Origin: an uncultured Clostridiaceae bacterium
GTDB lineage: Bacteria > Bacillota > Clostridia > TANB77 > CAG-508
Reading direction: 5' to 3'
Assembly: GCA_947647275.1 (NCBI GenBank)
Contig: CANSJQ010000004.1
Span: 60,827-124,826, forward strand
Length of the DNA stretch: 64,000 nt
Shown here: positions 1-9,177 of the stretch, piece after piece
How positions within the stretch are numbered: the stretch's first letter is position 1
Layout: every line of letters begins with the position of its first letter
The notes under the pieces: model-generated
What the model was told of the DNA's origin: nothing
Databases searched by the model: none
Seen by the model: the letters and a program-made list of their open reading frames with translations, nothing else
Made by a program: the position numbers and the translations under genes

Positions 1-1144
1 ATATTTTTGATGTGTATTTTTTAAAGTTTTCTGGTAAATCTTTTGACCATAAAACTGTTAAGTTTGGCTCTGGGGCAGGCCCTAAGTTAACTAAAGTGTG
101 AAGCATTCTGTAAGAGTTTTTAGTAACTAAAGTTCTTCCATCAACTCCCATACCACCAATGCTTTCTGTTACCCAAACAGGGTCACCACTAAATAATTCA
201 TTATATTCTGGAGCACGTAAGAAACGAATCATACGTAATTTCATAACAAAGTGATCCATTAATTCTTGTGCTTCTTCTTCAGTTAAACTACCATTTTTTA
301 AATCTCTTTCAATATAAATATCTAAGAAAGTAGAAGTTCTACCTAAACTCATAGCAGCACCATTTTGGTCTTTTGTTGCAGCAAGGTATCCAAAATATAA
401 CCATTGAACAGCTTCTTTGCTATTACCAGCTGGAACAGATATATCAAAACCATATTTTTGGGCCATTTTCTTTAAATCTTCTAAAGCTAATATTTGGTCA
501 TGAATTTCTTCACGTTCACGAATAATATTTTCAGTAAATTCATCTACATTTAATGTATCTAATTCTTGTTTCTTCTCATTAATTAAAGCATCTACACCAT
601 ATAAAGCCACTCTTCTGTAATCACCTATAATTCTTCCACGTCCATATCCATCTGGAAGACCTGTTATTAAGTGTGAGCTTCTAGCAGTTCTAATATCTGG
701 TGTGTATACACTAAATACACCATCATTATGAGTTCTTCTTAAATTATTATAAATGTAGTTTGTTTCTTCATCTACTTTATAACCATAAGATTCACAAGAT
801 TTTTCCACTATTTTAATACCACCATTTGGCATAATTGCTCTTTTTAAAGGTGCGTCTGTTTGAAGACCTACTATTTGTTCTAATTCTTTATTAATGTAAC
901 CTGCATCATATGCATTTACGCTTGAAGGAGTTTTAGTATCAACATCTAATACACCATTTTCTCTTTCTTTTTTATAAAGCTCTAAAACTTCATTCCATAA
1001 TTTATTTGTTCTTTCAGTAGCATTAGCTAAAAAAGAATCATCTCCTTCATATGGAGTGTAGTTTGCTTGAATGAAACCTCTAACATCAATTTCTTTAGTC
1101 CATTCACCAATTTTGTTAAAATTTTCCCATTGTTTAAATTCCAT
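1..1144 (-). CDS. pflB: Formate C-acetyltransferase (pyruvate formate-lyase), N-terminal part
   Basis: Glycyl-radical enzyme that converts pyruvate and CoA to formate and acetyl-CoA in anaerobic fermentation. The window holds the first 381 codons; the Cys-Cys active site and the C-terminal glycyl-radical loop lie beyond the left edge. The visible part matches PflB along its length, for example [10 protein letters not shown] near residue 30, RRVALYGVD near 180 and [12 protein letters not shown] near 270. The ATG at 1144 follows an AGGAGG ribosome binding site. The gene has its own promoter and diverges from the PIN-domain gene. It has no CGG codon. The usual activase gene is not visible here. 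Confidence 0.97.
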   Translation of the reverse strand, partial: MEFKQWENFNKIGEWTKEIDVRGFIQANYTPYEGDDSFLANATERTNKLWNEVLELYKKERENGVLDVDTKTPSSVNAYDAGYINKELEQIVGLQTDAPLKRAIMPNGGIKIVEKSCESYGYKVDEETNYIYNNLRRTHNDGVFSVYTPDIRTARSSHLITGLPDGYGRGRIIGDYRRVALYGVDALINEKKQELDTLNVDEFTENIIREREEIHDQILALEDLKKMAQKYGFDISVPAGNSKEAVQWLYFGYLAATKDQNGAAMSLGRTSTFLDIYIERDLKNGSLTEEEAQELMDHFVMKLRMIRFLRAPEYNELFSGDPVWVTESIGGMGVDGRTLVTKNSYRMLHTLVNLGPAPEPNLTVLWSKDLPENFKKYTSKI

Positions 1145-1191
1145 ATATAAATCCTCCTAATATTAGTATTTTTATAATCATAGTTACTATA

Positions 1192-1220
1192 ATAATAACA
1201 TAGTTCAAAATCTGTTTCAA
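1192..1220 (-). promoter_or_regulatory. Sigma-A-type promoter for pflB
   Basis: Read on the minus strand: TTGAAA, a 17-bp spacer, then TATTAT, about 45 bp upstream of the pflB start. Confidence 0.6.
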
Positions 1221-1260
1221 CAATTTTCTATATAAATTATATAGAAATATTAGTAAAAGG

Positions 1261-1289
1261 TTTACAATTATGTAAATTCATAGTATAAT
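1261..1289 (+). promoter_or_regulatory. Sigma-A-type promoter for the PIN-domain gene
   Basis: TTTACA, a 17-bp spacer and a perfect TATAAT. The start codon lies about 95 bp downstream, so the transcript has a sizeable leader that contains two GGAGG sequences. Confidence 0.7.
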
Positions 1290-1383
1290 AATATCATTGA
1301 TACCTTATTAATAATATCAAAATTGATAATAGAAGGAGGGTAGTTGTTGTTTAGTATTTAACTAAAAAAAGGAGGAAAGACTT

Positions 1384-2511
1384 ATGCAAAGAAATAGGCA
1401 ACAATCAAAACAAAATAGAGGGCGGACAATCATATTAGATGCTTGTGCATTAAAGTCACAAGAGGCAATGAAAATTATTAAGGAAGCAGAAAAGGTTATT
1501 GTGCTTTTAGGTACTATTGTGGAATTAGATAAACACAAAAATAGCGTTGGTGAAGAGGAAAAAAGGAATATATGTTATATTTCTAGAAAGATAAGAGAAG
1601 ATACTAAAAGCGAAAAATATGAATGTGTAGCGAAGTATAATAAATATAGGTATAATGATGACAATATTATTGATTATTGTATTTGGAATGAAGGTACTAT
1701 CATTTTAACTTGTGATAATTTATTATGTGCTAAAGCAAAAGCACATGGAATAACCTATATTTTTCCAAAAATAGAAGAAAGACCCTATAACAGAAAAAAT
1801 AGCAAAGTAAATGCTTCTTGTTGGTGTAATGTAAAAGGAGTTAATTATAGAAACGAAAGATTAACTATTTTAAATCAAACCTTATCTGACCCAAGTTTTA
1901 AAATACTTATAATAAGAAATGGAAAGCTTACTACAATTAATGTAGATCGCAATATGATATTAAAAATTGGAGATACTGTTATACGTGTAAGAGAAAATCC
2001 TAAAGACGTAAAAATATCAATGTATGTAATAAAGCAAATTAAACCTTCAAAGTATGCTGAGCATATTGGAGATACAGTATTAAAATATCCAATAGCAAAT
2101 AGTATAAGAAAAGTAGATTTACCAGCAGAAGTGAAAAAAGAAATATGTCTTTTGGTAAATGAAGAAGCATATGAAGAAGAAACTAAACAAGAAGAAATAT
2201 ATTTGACAAATGGAAATATATATGTAAGGAAAGGTATTTACAATACTTATATAGCAGTAGAGAGAAATGGAACGCTTATAAAAAAGGAAAACTATAAAGA
2301 GGGAGATTTTATATATTATGTTAAAGTTAACAAAAAGAGTAGAACTATTACATTGCAAGTGTATAAAGTTTCAAAAACATTCAATAAGTATAATATAGAG
2401 AATATAGATGCTTGTAATATAAAAAGTATAAATGAAATTTATAGGATTAATTGTTCAGAAGAATTAAAAGATAAAATACGTGATTTTTACTTACGTAAGA
2501 TTAGATGCTAA
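1384..2511 (+). CDS. PIN-domain protein, predicted RNase or regulator
   Basis: The first ~130 residues resemble a PIN nuclease fold: an ILDACAL strand with the first acidic residue near position 19, an ELDKHK helix near 60, and DDNIIDYC and ILTCDNLL motifs with the later acidic residues. The remaining ~240 residues are not recognised. The start has a strong GGAGGAAAG ribosome binding site. Codon 14 (1423-1425) is CGG and must be read in frame to give this protein. If CGG caused the +1 shift seen in many other genes here, translation would stop four codons later. No conventional start exists between that CGG and the first catalytic Asp. This makes it the main native-looking exception to the CGG pattern. 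The PIN assignment is by motif; the function is not known. Confidence 0.7.
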   Translation: MQRNRQQSKQNRGRTIILDACALKSQEAMKIIKEAEKVIVLLGTIVELDKHKNSVGEEEKRNICYISRKIREDTKSEKYECVAKYNKYRYNDDNIIDYCIWNEGTIILTCDNLLCAKAKAHGITYIFPKIEERPYNRKNSKVNASCWCNVKGVNYRNERLTILNQTLSDPSFKILIIRNGKLTTINVDRNMILKIGDTVIRVRENPKDVKISMYVIKQIKPSKYAEHIGDTVLKYPIANSIRKVDLPAEVKKEICLLVNEEAYEEETKQEEIYLTNGNIYVRKGIYNTYIAVERNGTLIKKENYKEGDFIYYVKVNKKSRTITLQVYKVSKTFNKYNIENIDACNIKSINEIYRINCSEELKDKIRDFYLRKIRC

Positions 2512-2524
2512 ACAAAAACTATTA

Positions 2525-2560
2525 ATGCACAGGAATTGATATTCCTGTGCATACTTTTTT
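2525..2560. terminator. Bidirectional intrinsic terminator
   Basis: A perfect 12-bp stem (2525-2536 with 2541-2552) and a TGAT loop, followed by a T run. It lies between the convergent PIN and XRE genes. Confidence 0.85.
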
Positions 2561-2888
2561 ATTTCTCTTTATTTGCTATTAATTTAGTAATGTCATAAAC
2601 TAATTTTTGATTTTCAATAGAACAACTTTTTAATAGTTTATAAAATTCTATATCTAAGTAATCTTGTGAATTACTAGAAACGCCATTTAATATTTGACCT
2701 TCAGTAACACCTAAAAGTCCACAAATTTCTGCAAGTCTTTCTAAATTTATATGTATTTTACCAGTTTCAACTTTACTTAAATATGCAACAGAAACATCCA
2801 TTTTCTCTGCTAAATTTTCTTGTGTTAATTTTACATCTTTTCTTGCTTGTTTTAATCTTTTACCTATTATTTCAAAGTCTACTGCCAT
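2559..2888 (-). CDS. XRE-family helix-turn-helix transcriptional regulator
   Basis: Small DNA-binding protein of 109 residues. Residues ~8-62 form a Cro/C1-type HTH: GKRLKQARKDVKLTQENLAEK, then a recognition helix around VSVAYLSKVETGK. The tail of ~45 residues is not recognised. I chose the ATG at 2888 over an upstream one at 2936 because GGAGG sits 6 nt before it and the extra 16 residues are outside the domain. The target is unknown. Confidence 0.9.
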   Translation of the reverse strand: MAVDFEIIGKRLKQARKDVKLTQENLAEKMDVSVAYLSKVETGKIHINLERLAEICGLLGVTEGQILNGVSSNSQDYLDIEFYKLLKSCSIENQKLVYDITKLIANKEK

Positions 2889-3057
2889 TATAACCCTCCA
2901 TCTTTTTTTGTAAATATAGCATGAATAGTAGTACACTAACAGATAACTATATATTAATATTAAATAATAAGTTAAATAAAATGATAAAAGTATTAATTTT
3001 TCAATAAGTATTTTTTAAAAAATAATATGTACAAAGTAAAAATTTACATATTAATTG

Positions 3058-3817
3058 TTATTGTAATTCAACTAGATCATCCCAATACTTTTTAGGCATA
3101 TATTGCATTTGAAGTCTTGAATTACTCCTTTCTTTAATAGCAATTGTTTTAAAAAATGCTGTCCATAATTTTTGATATTTTCTTTCATTTTCTGAGATAT
3201 TAGGAATATTAATAGAAGAGCTATCAACAATTTTATATTCTTTAGTATTATATAAAAATGCAACATTTCTATTTTTATCATGTATAATAAAATTTTGTGT
3301 AGGTAATCTTCTTATAAAATGCTGACCTAAATTTTCTAGTATATTATTATCTGGATGAATGGATGCATAAAATAGATTATTACCAATTTCAGAAAAACGA
3401 AGTAAACCGTTTAAATCGATGAGCTTCTCCTAACATTCTTTTACGCATAGAACATACCGCAAAAACAAAGTCTAAAGAAAGCATTGTATTTATTTTAGGA
3501 CCAATTACAAAACCATTTAGAATATATTTTAGTATATTTAGTTCTTTTTCTTTACCATCAGATAGAAAAGCATAATAACTATTATATAAAGTATCATAAG
3601 AAATGTTTTTATGAATTCCATCAAAAATTCTTTTAGCCTTTACAGTATCTGTTTTTACATCTTGTATAGTATCCAAAAAATTAATTTCTAAGTTATTTTT
3701 AGAAATAATTTTAAAAGGAATTATTTTTTTAATATAACAATCAAAAGCCATACTAAGAATACCTTCAAAAGTGCCATCATATACATAAGTTTTATTTATA
3801 ACATTCCAGTTAAGCAT
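3058..3817 (-). CDS. TIGR03915-type probable DNA metabolism protein; needs one CGG +1 frameshift
   Basis: Partner protein encoded with the TIGR03916 radical-SAM protein in many Firmicutes; the family is annotated as a probable DNA metabolism protein. The first 136 codons end at HRFK followed by CGG (minus strand 3409-3407), after which the zero frame hits a stop within seven codons. Skipping the C gives GLLRFSEIGNN and an open frame of 116 more residues to TAA at 3058-3060. The total is 252 residues, the length I expect for the family. The HRFKGLLRF segment is characteristic, so the glycine belongs there. The start overlaps the end of the upstream radical-SAM gene by 22 bp, indicating translational coupling. 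Confidence 0.85.
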
Positions 3818-5135
3818 TTTTGTTTGTCCTCCTTTGTTGGCAAGAGTCTATCAAAATTATAAGAAAGTTCTTGTGCTTTAGGCAGAGTATCAAATAGGGA
3901 AGTTTGCACATAGCTTGAAGAATGTGTGGATAATCTTTCTAGAAAAAGCAAGTTTTCAGAAATAAAGCTCTGATTAAAGCTTTTAATAGGGTCAAAATAT
4001 TTTCCATCACATGTAATAAAATAACGAGCACGTTTAAGTACAATTCCAAGTTTTTTTAAGTTCTCAAAGTTTAAATTAAATTCTCTTCTGGCAGTAATAA
4101 TACGTTTGGCTGAAATAACTCCAATACCAGGAACTTTTAAAAGTGTATTATAGTCTGCTTTATTTATCTCAACAGGGAAGTTCTCTAAATGGCGGAGTGC
4201 CCAGTCACACTTAGGGTCTAATAAAGTATGAAAATTAGGGTGACTTTCATCTAATAAATCATCAATTTTAAAACCATAAAAACGTAAAAGCCAATCTGCT
4301 TGGTATAATCTATTTTCACGAAGAAGAGGTGGAGCCTCTAAAGTAGGCAAGTTTTCATCATTATTAACTGAAACATAAGCTGAGTAATATACACGTTTTA
4401 AATTTAAGTTATTATATAAACTTTCAGACAATTTCATAATTTTTAGGTCTGTTTCGGGAGTTGCCCCCACAATTAATTGAGTAGTTTGCCCAGCAGGTAC
4501 AAATTTTTCTTTATATATTGACTTTTCTTGTTTAGAAATTGCAATATTTTGTGAAATATACTTCATTGGAGTAACAATACCAGCTTTTTCTTTTTGGGGA
4601 GCTAGTAATTTTAAACTATCATTAGAAGGCAGTTCAATATTAATACTAGTTCTATCAACTAAAATTCCTAATTTATCAATAAGTTCTTTACTTGAACCGT
4701 GGAATAGTTTTCACATGAATATAGCCGATTGAATTTATATTCTTTTCTTAAAATAAGTACAGTTTCATATAATCTTTCCATAGTAAAATCAGGATTTTTT
4801 ATAACAGCAGAACTTAAAAATAACCCTTCTATATAATTACGTTTATAAAACTCAATTGTTAAATCAGCAATTTCCCTTGGAGTAAAAGTAGCTCTTTTAA
4901 CATTATTGCTACACCTATTAATACAATACTTACAATCATAAATACAAGCATTACTCATAAGAATTTTAAGAAGAGAAATGCACCTGCCATCTGCACCCCA
5001 ACTATGACAGATACCAGAAACATCTCCATTTCCAATTCCTTCTTTTGTATTTGTACGTCTGCTTCCAGAAGAACTACAAGAAGCATCATATTTAGCAGAA
5101 TCTGCTAGTATTGTAAGCTTTTCTAATATATCCAT
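3796..5135 (-). CDS. TIGR03916-type radical-SAM putative DNA modification/repair protein; needs two CGG +1 frameshifts
   Basis: Radical-SAM enzyme linked to the TIGR03915 partner. The N-terminus has the family's CSSSGS segment, and CIYDCKYC near residue 80 is the CxxxCxxC iron-sulfur motif. A C-terminal helix-hairpin-helix (LLKVPGIGVISAKRI) suggests DNA contact. The gene is in three reading-frame pieces. CGG at 4727-4725 is codon 137: skipping C gives GYIHVKTIP. Nine codons later CGG at 4699-4697 is in the new frame: skipping C gives GSSKELIDKLG. With both shifts the frame is open to 3796, giving 445 residues colinear with the family. Without them the product ends after the cluster-binding region. 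The ATG follows an AGGGGGG-type ribosome binding site. Confidence 0.9.
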
Positions 5136-5180
5136 AAAAACACCCCCCTTTTTTTTCTACGCTCAAATGTTTGCATGAAT

Positions 5181-5209
5181 AATATAACACAATCCATTTA
5201 AAATGTCAA
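5181..5209 (-). promoter_or_regulatory. Sigma-A-type promoter for the radical-SAM operon
   Basis: On the minus strand: perfect TTGACA, a 17-bp spacer and TATATT, about 45 bp upstream of the start at 5135. It is divergent from the MazG promoter 20 bp away. Confidence 0.75.
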
Positions 5210-5228
5210 ACAAAAATTCGTAAAAATA

Positions 5229-5257
5229 TTGACTTTTTTATTTTTATAGAATATAAT
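5229..5257 (+). promoter_or_regulatory. Sigma-A-type promoter for the MazG-like gene
   Basis: TTGACT, a 17-bp spacer and a perfect TATAAT. The expected transcription start is about 5264, which affects the choice of start codon for the next gene. Confidence 0.75.
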
Positions 5258-5278
5258 GCAAGCATGGAGGAAAAAGAA

Positions 5279-5974
5279 ATGATATATAAATATAACAAAT
5301 TAGTAAGAGATAAAATACCACAAAATATAGAAGCATTAGGAAAAAGATGCCATTATTATGTATTAAATGAAGAAGAATATAAAAAAGAATTAGATAAGAA
5401 ATTATTAGAAGAAGCAAACGAATTTATAGCAGACCATAACACAGAAGAAATGGCAGACTTAATAGAAGTAATAGAGGCAATTAAGAAAAGTTATAATTTT
5501 GAAAGTGAAGAAATAGAAAAAGTACGTTTAGAAAAGAAAGCTAAAAAAGGTGGATTTGAAGAAAAATTATATTTAATAGAAGTTGAAGAAGAAAATAATA
5601 ATGAAATAGAAGACAAAAATAAACAAAATAAGCAACAAGCACTATGGGAAAACTTGCAAGAAACAGATAGTTTAAGAAAGGTACAACAATATATAAAAGC
5701 AGTAAATACAGTAAGAGGCTTTGAAGACCAACCTATTGAAGAAAGAATGTTATTATTAACAGAAGAAATAGGAGAGCTTGCAAAATCAATCAGAAAAAAT
5801 GCAACAAATATGAGTACTGATGTAAATAAACAATACAGCTATGACTCGATAGAAAGCGAAGTATCTGACTGTTTATATGTACTAGCATCTGTATGTAATA
5901 GGCTAGATATAGATATGTTTAAATGCTTAAAAGAAAAGGAAAAAGAAAATATACATAGAGTGTGGAAAAGGTAG
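5279..5974 (+). CDS. Tandem MazG-like / PRA-PH-like nucleotide pyrophosphohydrolase
   Basis: Two all-alpha NTP pyrophosphohydrolase-like halves in 231 residues. Residues ~1-95 carry the YNKLVRDKIP opening and an EEANEF / EEMADLIEV metal-binding pattern. Residues ~130-231 carry LTEEIGELAKSI and ESEVSDCLYVLASV, a second EExxE...ExxD set. A charged linker of ~30 residues joins them. The ATG at 5264 coincides with the predicted transcription start and would leave no leader, whereas GGAGG just after it serves the ATG at 5279; I therefore chose 5279. The substrate (house-cleaning of modified NTPs or similar) is inferred. Confidence 0.85.
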   Translation: MIYKYNKLVRDKIPQNIEALGKRCHYYVLNEEEYKKELDKKLLEEANEFIADHNTEEMADLIEVIEAIKKSYNFESEEIEKVRLEKKAKKGGFEEKLYLIEVEEENNNEIEDKNKQNKQQALWENLQETDSLRKVQQYIKAVNTVRGFEDQPIEERMLLLTEEIGELAKSIRKNATNMSTDVNKQYSYDSIESEVSDCLYVLASVCNRLDIDMFKCLKEKEKENIHRVWKR

Positions 5975-6058
5975 GAACACCATTTGTAGGAATACATCGT
6001 AGGACATAATCACTATGCCAAAATATAATTAATAGTAGAAAATAGAAAGGATAGAAAA

Positions 6059-6557
6059 ATGAAAATAAACATAGTAATGGTAGAACCAGAAATACCACAA
6101 AACACAGGAAATATAGCAAGAACATGTGCAGCAACAGGGGCAAAATTACACTTAGTAGAACCACTAGGTTTTGAAATAACAGATAAAACCTTAAAAAGAG
6201 CAGGACTAGATTATTGGGATAAGCTAGAAATAGAAAATCATAAATCATTTAAAGCATTTTTAGAAAAATATAAACCAGAAGAAAACAGCATGTTTTTCGT
6301 AACAACAAAAGGTCAAACATCTTATTCAGAAGAAAATTATTCTAACCTAGATGAAGTATTCTTATTATTTCGGAAAAGAAACAAAAGGGCTTCCAGAAGA
6401 TATTCTACAAAAATACATAGAAAAAACAATAAGAATACCAATGCTACCAACACTAAGAAGCTTGAATTTGTCAAATTCAGTAGCAATTGTAGTATATGAA
6501 GTTTTAAGGCAAAATGAGTTTGATAAGTTGGAGGAAACAAGTAAATATTTTAAATAG
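6059..6557 (+). CDS. trmL: tRNA (cytidine/uridine-2'-O-)-methyltransferase TrmL; needs one CGG +1 frameshift
   Basis: SPOUT-family enzyme that methylates the 2'-OH of the wobble nucleotide (position 34) of leucine tRNAs. The N-terminus ([20 protein letters not shown]) is typical. After codon 104 (LLF) comes CGG at 6371-6373. The zero frame loses all similarity and ends at 6499. Skipping the C gives [12 protein letters not shown], the conserved knot motif, then [19 protein letters not shown], to the stop at 6557. The total is 165 residues, close to the family's usual ~155-160. The glycine made at the shift is the motif glycine that helps bind S-adenosylmethionine. Confidence 0.93.
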
Positions 6558-6629
6558 AAGTCGGAAGTTAGAAATTATAATTTCAATTGATATGTTATTC
6601 ATTATATAAGAGAAATCCATTTTAAAATG

Positions 6630-6652
6630 TAGGGGCGATTATTAGTCGCCAG
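6630..6652. repeat. Short GTAGGGGCGA-type inverted repeat
   Basis: GTAGGGGCGATTATTAGTCGCC forms a small hairpin. Related sequences occur near 21412, 30471 and 31493, always between genes. Confidence 0.5.
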
Positions 6653-6697
6653 CATATCGAAATTTTTATTGTAATTTATTTACCCGCAAACTTCCAT

Positions 6698-6740
6698 AAA
6701 AAACAGAGCCAATGTAAATTAACATTTGGCTCTGTTTTTT
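6698..6740. terminator. Intrinsic terminator between convergent genes
   Basis: AACAGAGCCAATGT pairs with ACATTTGGCTCTGTT with one bulge. It is flanked by A and T runs, so it can serve either strand. Confidence 0.8.
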
Positions 6741-6747
6741 AAACAAA

Positions 6748-7092
6748 TCATTCTTCCATTGTGAGAAAATAATCAACAGTCCTATCATCCCACTGACTAC
6801 GAAAACAGATGTCATCTGCATTAATGAAAACTGCTCTGTACTCAATAATGTTAGGAATCTCTGAAGGTTCGCTTACAACGACAATAGTCGTTTTCGGGAA
6901 ATTTTCAGTAGCATTCCAAGAAAGAAGATATGCAGAATCATCTAATTCTTCGCACCGGTCAGCAGTTGACATCAACTTATTTAATGCTATAACACTAAAA
7001 AGTATTCCAACTGCATAAGTTTGTTCTTTCATTTCTGCAAGAACATCCAATGGGCATTTGTCTTTTGGTACAATAATTACTTCTTTTTTCAT
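6748..7092 (-). CDS. Hypothetical protein, foreign-looking codon use
   Basis: A 114-residue protein of unknown function starting at an ATG with AAGGAGG upstream. No membrane segment or motif is recognised; it looks like a small soluble alpha/beta protein. Base composition is visibly less AT-rich than its neighbours (codons such as CGG, GAC, TGC, AAC), suggesting transfer. Codon 46 (6957-6955) is an in-frame CGG. Under the +1 rule seen in native genes, translation would end a few codons later at TAG, so the gene may be non-functional in this host. Confidence 0.6.
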   Translation of the reverse strand: MKKEVIIVPKDKCPLDVLAEMKEQTYAVGILFSVIALNKLMSTADRCEELDDSAYLLSWNATENFPKTTIVVVSEPSEIPNIIEYRAVFINADDICFRSQWDDRTVDYFLTMEE

Positions 7093-7402
7093 ATAAAAGT
7101 CCTCCTTAAATTGATTATAGTAAAAGTACCTTCAACTACATATATAAATATATTATATAGTATTTAACATAAAAAGTCAAGTTAGTGTAAATTTTATGTT
7201 TGCAACAGGCATAAAATGTGATATAAATAATATATTCTATTAGCACATTTAGTGCTTCATAATTTTATAAAGAATTTATTTAAAAACTATTAAAATTAAT
7301 TCATGGATTTTTAATCTACAGAAAAAACAAATTAAATTAAAAATAAAGAAGAAGGCTTATTTAGTATATAAAGTACAAATATGCTACATAGAAAATAAAC
7401 TT
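7093..7402. other. Intergenic, no gene seen
   Basis: About 310 bp of very AT-rich sequence between the foreign-looking ORF and the transposase remnant. The last ~60 bp may be an upstream part of that remnant in the same frame. I see no RNA gene or clear terminator. Confidence 0.4.
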
Positions 7403-7672
7403 ATGAAGGAGAAATTAGAAAGACTTGCATTTTTAAGGCAAAAAGCTATAATGGACGAAAAAGCAATATATGCAGGAGGATTAGATAAGGGAGAAATGAG
7501 TGGAAAAGAAGAAGGAATAAAAGAATGAGAAAAGAAAAATCAATTAGAAATAGCTAAAAGAATAAAAGCTAAAAATATGGATGTAAATACAATAATGGAA
7601 ATAACACAATTGACAAAAGAAGAAATAGAAAAAAATATAAAACAAGTTGATTATTTGAAATATATTTGTTAA
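7403..7672 (+). pseudogene. C-terminal remnant of a Rpn / PD-(D/E)XK-type transposase-nuclease
   Basis: This resembles the tail of the Rpn (PDDEXK transposase-like) family: a LERLAFLRQKA helix, then the Gly/Lys/Glu-rich linker (GLDKGEMSGKEEGIKE), then MDVNTIMEITQLTKEEIEK, the usual end motif. An in-frame TGA at 7526-7528 sits where the linker usually has another Gly, consistent with a GGA to TGA mutation. The catalytic N-terminal part is missing. Confidence 0.7.
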
Positions 7673-7707
7673 TATATAATTAACAAAATATGAAAGGAAG
7701 AGATAAT

Positions 7708-8991
7708 ATGGGATTAATAAAGGCAGGTAGTGAAGCTATAAAAACTACTTTAGCAGACCAATGGAAGGAGTACTTTTATTGTGATAGCTTAGAAGCAAAT
7801 GTTTTAGTAGTAAAAGGAAAGAAAAGAGTAACACAAGGGAGTTCAAATACAAAAGGAACAGACAATATAATTTCAAATGGTTCAGTTATAGCAGTAAATG
7901 AAGGGCAATGTATGATAATAGTAGAACAAGGAAAAGTAGTTGACCTTTGTGCAGAAGCAGGAGAATTTATATATAATAACGAAACAGAGCCAAGTATTTT
8001 TGTAGGAGGCTTGGGAAAAGGAATAGTAAATACTTTCAAAACAATGGGAAAACGTTTTGTAACTGGTGGAGGAGCAGCAAATGACCAAAGAGTATACTAT
8101 TTTAACACAAAAGAAATAGTAGGAAACAAATATGGAACACCGAGCCCAGTACCTTTTAGAGTAGTAGATAAAAATATCGGTTTAGATGTAGATATAGCTA
8201 TTCGTTGTAATGGAGAATATTCATACAAAATAGTAGATCCAATGTTATTCTATACAAATGTATGTGGAAACGTACAAGATAGATATGTAAAAGAAACAAT
8301 AGAAAGCCAATTAAAAACAGAACTTTTAACAGCACTTCAACCAGCATTTGCAAAAGTATCAGAAATGGGAGTAAGGTATAGTAGCCTTCCAGGTCATACA
8401 ATGGAATTTGCAGAAGCATTAAATGAAGTATTATCACGTAAATGGCAAGAAACAAGAGGAATAGAAATTGTTTCAATAGGAGTAAATTCAGTAAATGCAT
8501 CTGAAGAAGATGAAAATATGATAAAAGAGCTTCAAAGAAGAGCAGTTATAGGAAACCCTAAAATGGCAGCAGCAACAATAGTAGAAGCACAAGCAGAAGC
8601 AATGAAAAATGCAGCTTCAAATACAGCTACTGGGCCAATGTTTGCATTTGCAGGAATGAACATGGCAAGCAAAACAGGAGGAATAGATGCAAACACTTTA
8701 TTTGCAATGGAAAAAGAAACTGTAAAACAAAATGAGAATGAAGAAATAGGGGGAGTTGCCTCAAACTCTAACCAAGAAGAATCAAAATCAGAAAATAAAG
8801 AACAACCTTCAAAAGAATGGATATGTAAATGTGGTGAAAAGAATACAGGAAAATTCTGTACTGAATGCGGAAGTAAAAAACCAGCAACATATAAATGCAA
8901 TAAATGTGGTTGGGAAACACAAGATAAAACAGTTCCTCCAAAATTCTGTCCAGAATGTGGAGATGCATTTGATGAAAATGATAAACAATAA
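7708..8991 (+). CDS. SPFH-domain protein with C-terminal zinc ribbons (YdjI/virion-core-like)
   Basis: Residues ~1-300 form an SPFH/band-7-like domain of the YdjI-type group (MGLIKAGSEAIKTTLADQWK start, VNEGQCMIIVEQGKV, VSIGVNSVNASEED). The tail carries two CxxC pairs twice: CKCG...CTECG and CNKCG...CPECG, forming a double zinc ribbon. Members are thought to act in membrane-associated or stress-linked assemblies; the role here is inferred. The ATG at 7708 is preferred over 7690 because AGGAAG lies 8 nt before it. All CGG triplets in the gene are out of frame. Confidence 0.85.
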   Translation: MGLIKAGSEAIKTTLADQWKEYFYCDSLEANVLVVKGKKRVTQGSSNTKGTDNIISNGSVIAVNEGQCMIIVEQGKVVDLCAEAGEFIYNNETEPSIFVGGLGKGIVNTFKTMGKRFVTGGGAANDQRVYYFNTKEIVGNKYGTPSPVPFRVVDKNIGLDVDIAIRCNGEYSYKIVDPMLFYTNVCGNVQDRYVKETIESQLKTELLTALQPAFAKVSEMGVRYSSLPGHTMEFAEALNEVLSRKWQETRGIEIVSIGVNSVNASEEDENMIKELQRRAVIGNPKMAAATIVEAQAEAMKNAASNTATGPMFAFAGMNMASKTGGIDANTLFAMEKETVKQNENEEIGGVASNSNQEESKSENKEQPSKEWICKCGEKNTGKFCTECGSKKPATYKCNKCGWETQDKTVPPKFCPECGDAFDENDKQ

Positions 8992-8995
8992 AATC

Positions 8996-9036
8996 AAAAG
9001 GTTTAACTTAAAAATTAAGTTAAACCTTTTAGTTTT
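8996..9036 (+). terminator. Intrinsic terminator after the SPFH gene
   Basis: A 15-bp perfect stem (8996-9010 with 9016-9030) with an AAAAT loop and a trailing T-rich tract. Confidence 0.85.
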
Positions 9037-9105
9037 AAATAAATAATAAAATATTACGAGAATATTACAAAGATATTAAATAAAAATTACAATACTTAAA
9101 AAGTA

Positions 9106-9134
9106 TTGACAAGTAAGCCAAAAAGATAGATACT
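9106..9134 (+). promoter_or_regulatory. Promoter for sepF-divIVA
   Basis: Perfect TTGACA, a 17-bp spacer, then GATACT; a weaker alternative -10 (TACTAT) lies 2 bp further on. Confidence 0.6.
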
Positions 9135-9177
9135 ATATACAATAAAGCAAATTGCCATAAATTTTAGGAGGTATAAA

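Noticed and set aside
6059..6499. Two separate overlapping genes in place of trmL (6059-6499 and 6351-6557).
   Set aside because: Together they form one colinear TrmL, and the second has no ribosome binding site. The same holds for the split halves of radA, murB, ftsK and the others.
7403..7672. In-frame TGA at a glycine-like position, hinting at TGA recoded as Gly.
   Set aside because: TGA ends other genes here (WYL regulator at 25455, ITPase at 26752), and the remnant is otherwise decayed. A GGA to TGA mutation explains it.
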